12,863 nucleotides of DNA from assembly GCA_025357995.1 (NCBI GenBank), contig JANYLF010000172.1, positions 1 through 12,863 of the forward strand, given 5' to 3'. This DNA comes from Acidimicrobiia bacterium. GTDB lineage: Bacteria; Actinomycetota; Acidimicrobiia; IMCC26256; JAENVU01. A program made the translations under genes and the position numbers. Positions 12,558-12,863 of this stretch are shown one piece after another (positions within the stretch are counted from its first letter, which is position 1; each line of letters begins with the position of its first letter). Below the pieces are notes generated by a model. The model saw only the letters and a program-made list of their open reading frames with translations, was not told where the DNA came from and ran no database searches.

Positions 12558-12863
12558 ATGGCAGATAACAGCATCACCATCGTCGGGAACATGACCCGAG
12601 ACCCCGAGATCCGTTACACGCCGTCCGGTCAGGCGAACGCCCGCCTGGGCGTCGCGGTGAGTCGGCGTTGGATGAACAAGAAGACCAATGATTGGGAGGA
12701 GCGCACCAGCTTCTTCAACGTCATTGCCTGGGGCGACATGGCTGAGAACATCAGCGACACGCTCGCCAAGGGCACGCGCATCATTGTGAATGGTCGGCCA
12801 CGATCTCCACCACGCTCTTCTTCTCACCCTGATCGGTTTCCCACGAGCGCTGCTCGAGCCGAC
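12558..12863 (+). CDS. ssb: Single-stranded DNA-binding protein, N-terminal part, with an abnormal 3' end
   Basis: SSB binds single-stranded DNA as an OB-fold tetramer and protects it in replication, repair and recombination. Residues 1-80 are normal: NSITIVGNMTRDPEIRYTPS, GVAVSRRWMNKKT, FFNVIAWGDMAENI (aromatic DNA-stacking residues), GTRIIVNGR. After Arg80 the reading PRSPPRSSSHPD is unlike any SSB. The reverse complement of 12798-12863, in the same frame after GGT CGG, gives LEQRSWETDQGEKKS then VVEIVAD, the expected SSB continuation. So the real gene is interrupted by an inverted segment from 12798, and residues 81-102 should not be trusted. ATG 12558 follows GGGAGG (12545-12550) by 7 bases. 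It is in the rpsF operon; rpsR and rplI would be expected next but lie beyond the window. Confidence 0.93.
   Translation, partial: MADNSITIVGNMTRDPEIRYTPSGQANARLGVAVSRRWMNKKTNDWEERTSFFNVIAWGDMAENISDTLAKGTRIIVNGRPRSPPRSSSHPDRFPTSAARAD
12793..12863. other. Inverted segment in ssb bounded by GTCGG/CCGAC (likely assembly fold-back)
   Basis: The 61 bases 12798-12858, between GTCGG (12793-12797) and CCGAC (12859-12863), are the reverse complement of normal ssb sequence. The window ends exactly at the right-hand copy. Inversion of a 61-bp segment between the two 5-bp arms restores the SSB frame. A sequencing or amplification chimera at a contig end is more likely than a real inversion. Confidence 0.85.

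Noticed and set aside
12793..12863. Phase-variable invertible switch in ssb
   Set aside because: Arms of only 5 bp, no recombinase gene nearby, an essential gene as target, and the segment ending exactly at the window edge favour a chimera.

Overview
The window is high-GC, densely coded DNA from an actinomycetote. Several genes are near-exclusive to that phylum: a DUF6049 cell-surface protein directly upstream of murJ, a DUF5318 zinc-ribbon protein, and an HD-domain PcnA-type CCA enzyme. They occur in neighbourhoods resembling the mycobacterial pcnA/Rv3909/murJ and Rv0049/rpsF/ssb loci. The PilT-type ATPase and the absence of other mycobacterial neighbours suggest a deep-branching lineage such as Acidimicrobiia, but that placement is inference. 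No tRNA, rRNA, CRISPR array, insertion sequence or prophage gene was seen.

Positions 1-6057, minus strand, read right to left: a GNAT acetyltransferase, a DUF6049 secreted and membrane-anchored protein, the lipid II flippase MurJ, a DegV fatty-acid-binding protein, and the N-terminal 229 codons of a PknB-like Ser/Thr kinase cut by the window start. The first three overlap by four bases (GTGA and ATGA), so they look translationally coupled. The set looks like a cell-envelope operon, with the kinase perhaps on its own promoter.

Positions 6102-9764, plus strand: an AcuC-type lysine deacetylase head to head with the acetyltransferase (44 bp apart), a PilT-family ATPase, and the CCA-adding enzyme. 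Positions 9782-10399, minus strand: a class I SAM methyltransferase. Positions 10506-12863, plus strand: DUF5318, panB (pantothenate and CoA synthesis), rpsF (ribosomal protein S6) and the start of ssb.

Three patterns stand out. (1) The last 71 bases are the reverse complement of what ssb should encode, bounded by the 5-bp inverted pair GTCGG/CCGAC. This looks like a fold-back chimera at a contig end rather than biology. (2) The rpsF leader has a GGAGGT-CTCG-ACCTCC hairpin whose 3' arm is also complementary to the rpsF Shine-Dalgarno, so two mutually exclusive helices are possible. (3) Several genes have a TANNNT-like hexamer 6-7 bases before the start codon and no Shine-Dalgarno, the arrangement expected of leaderless mRNAs. 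No clearly new multi-gene system was found. The most interesting biological leads are the acetyltransferase/deacetylase head-to-head pair and the rpsF leader.
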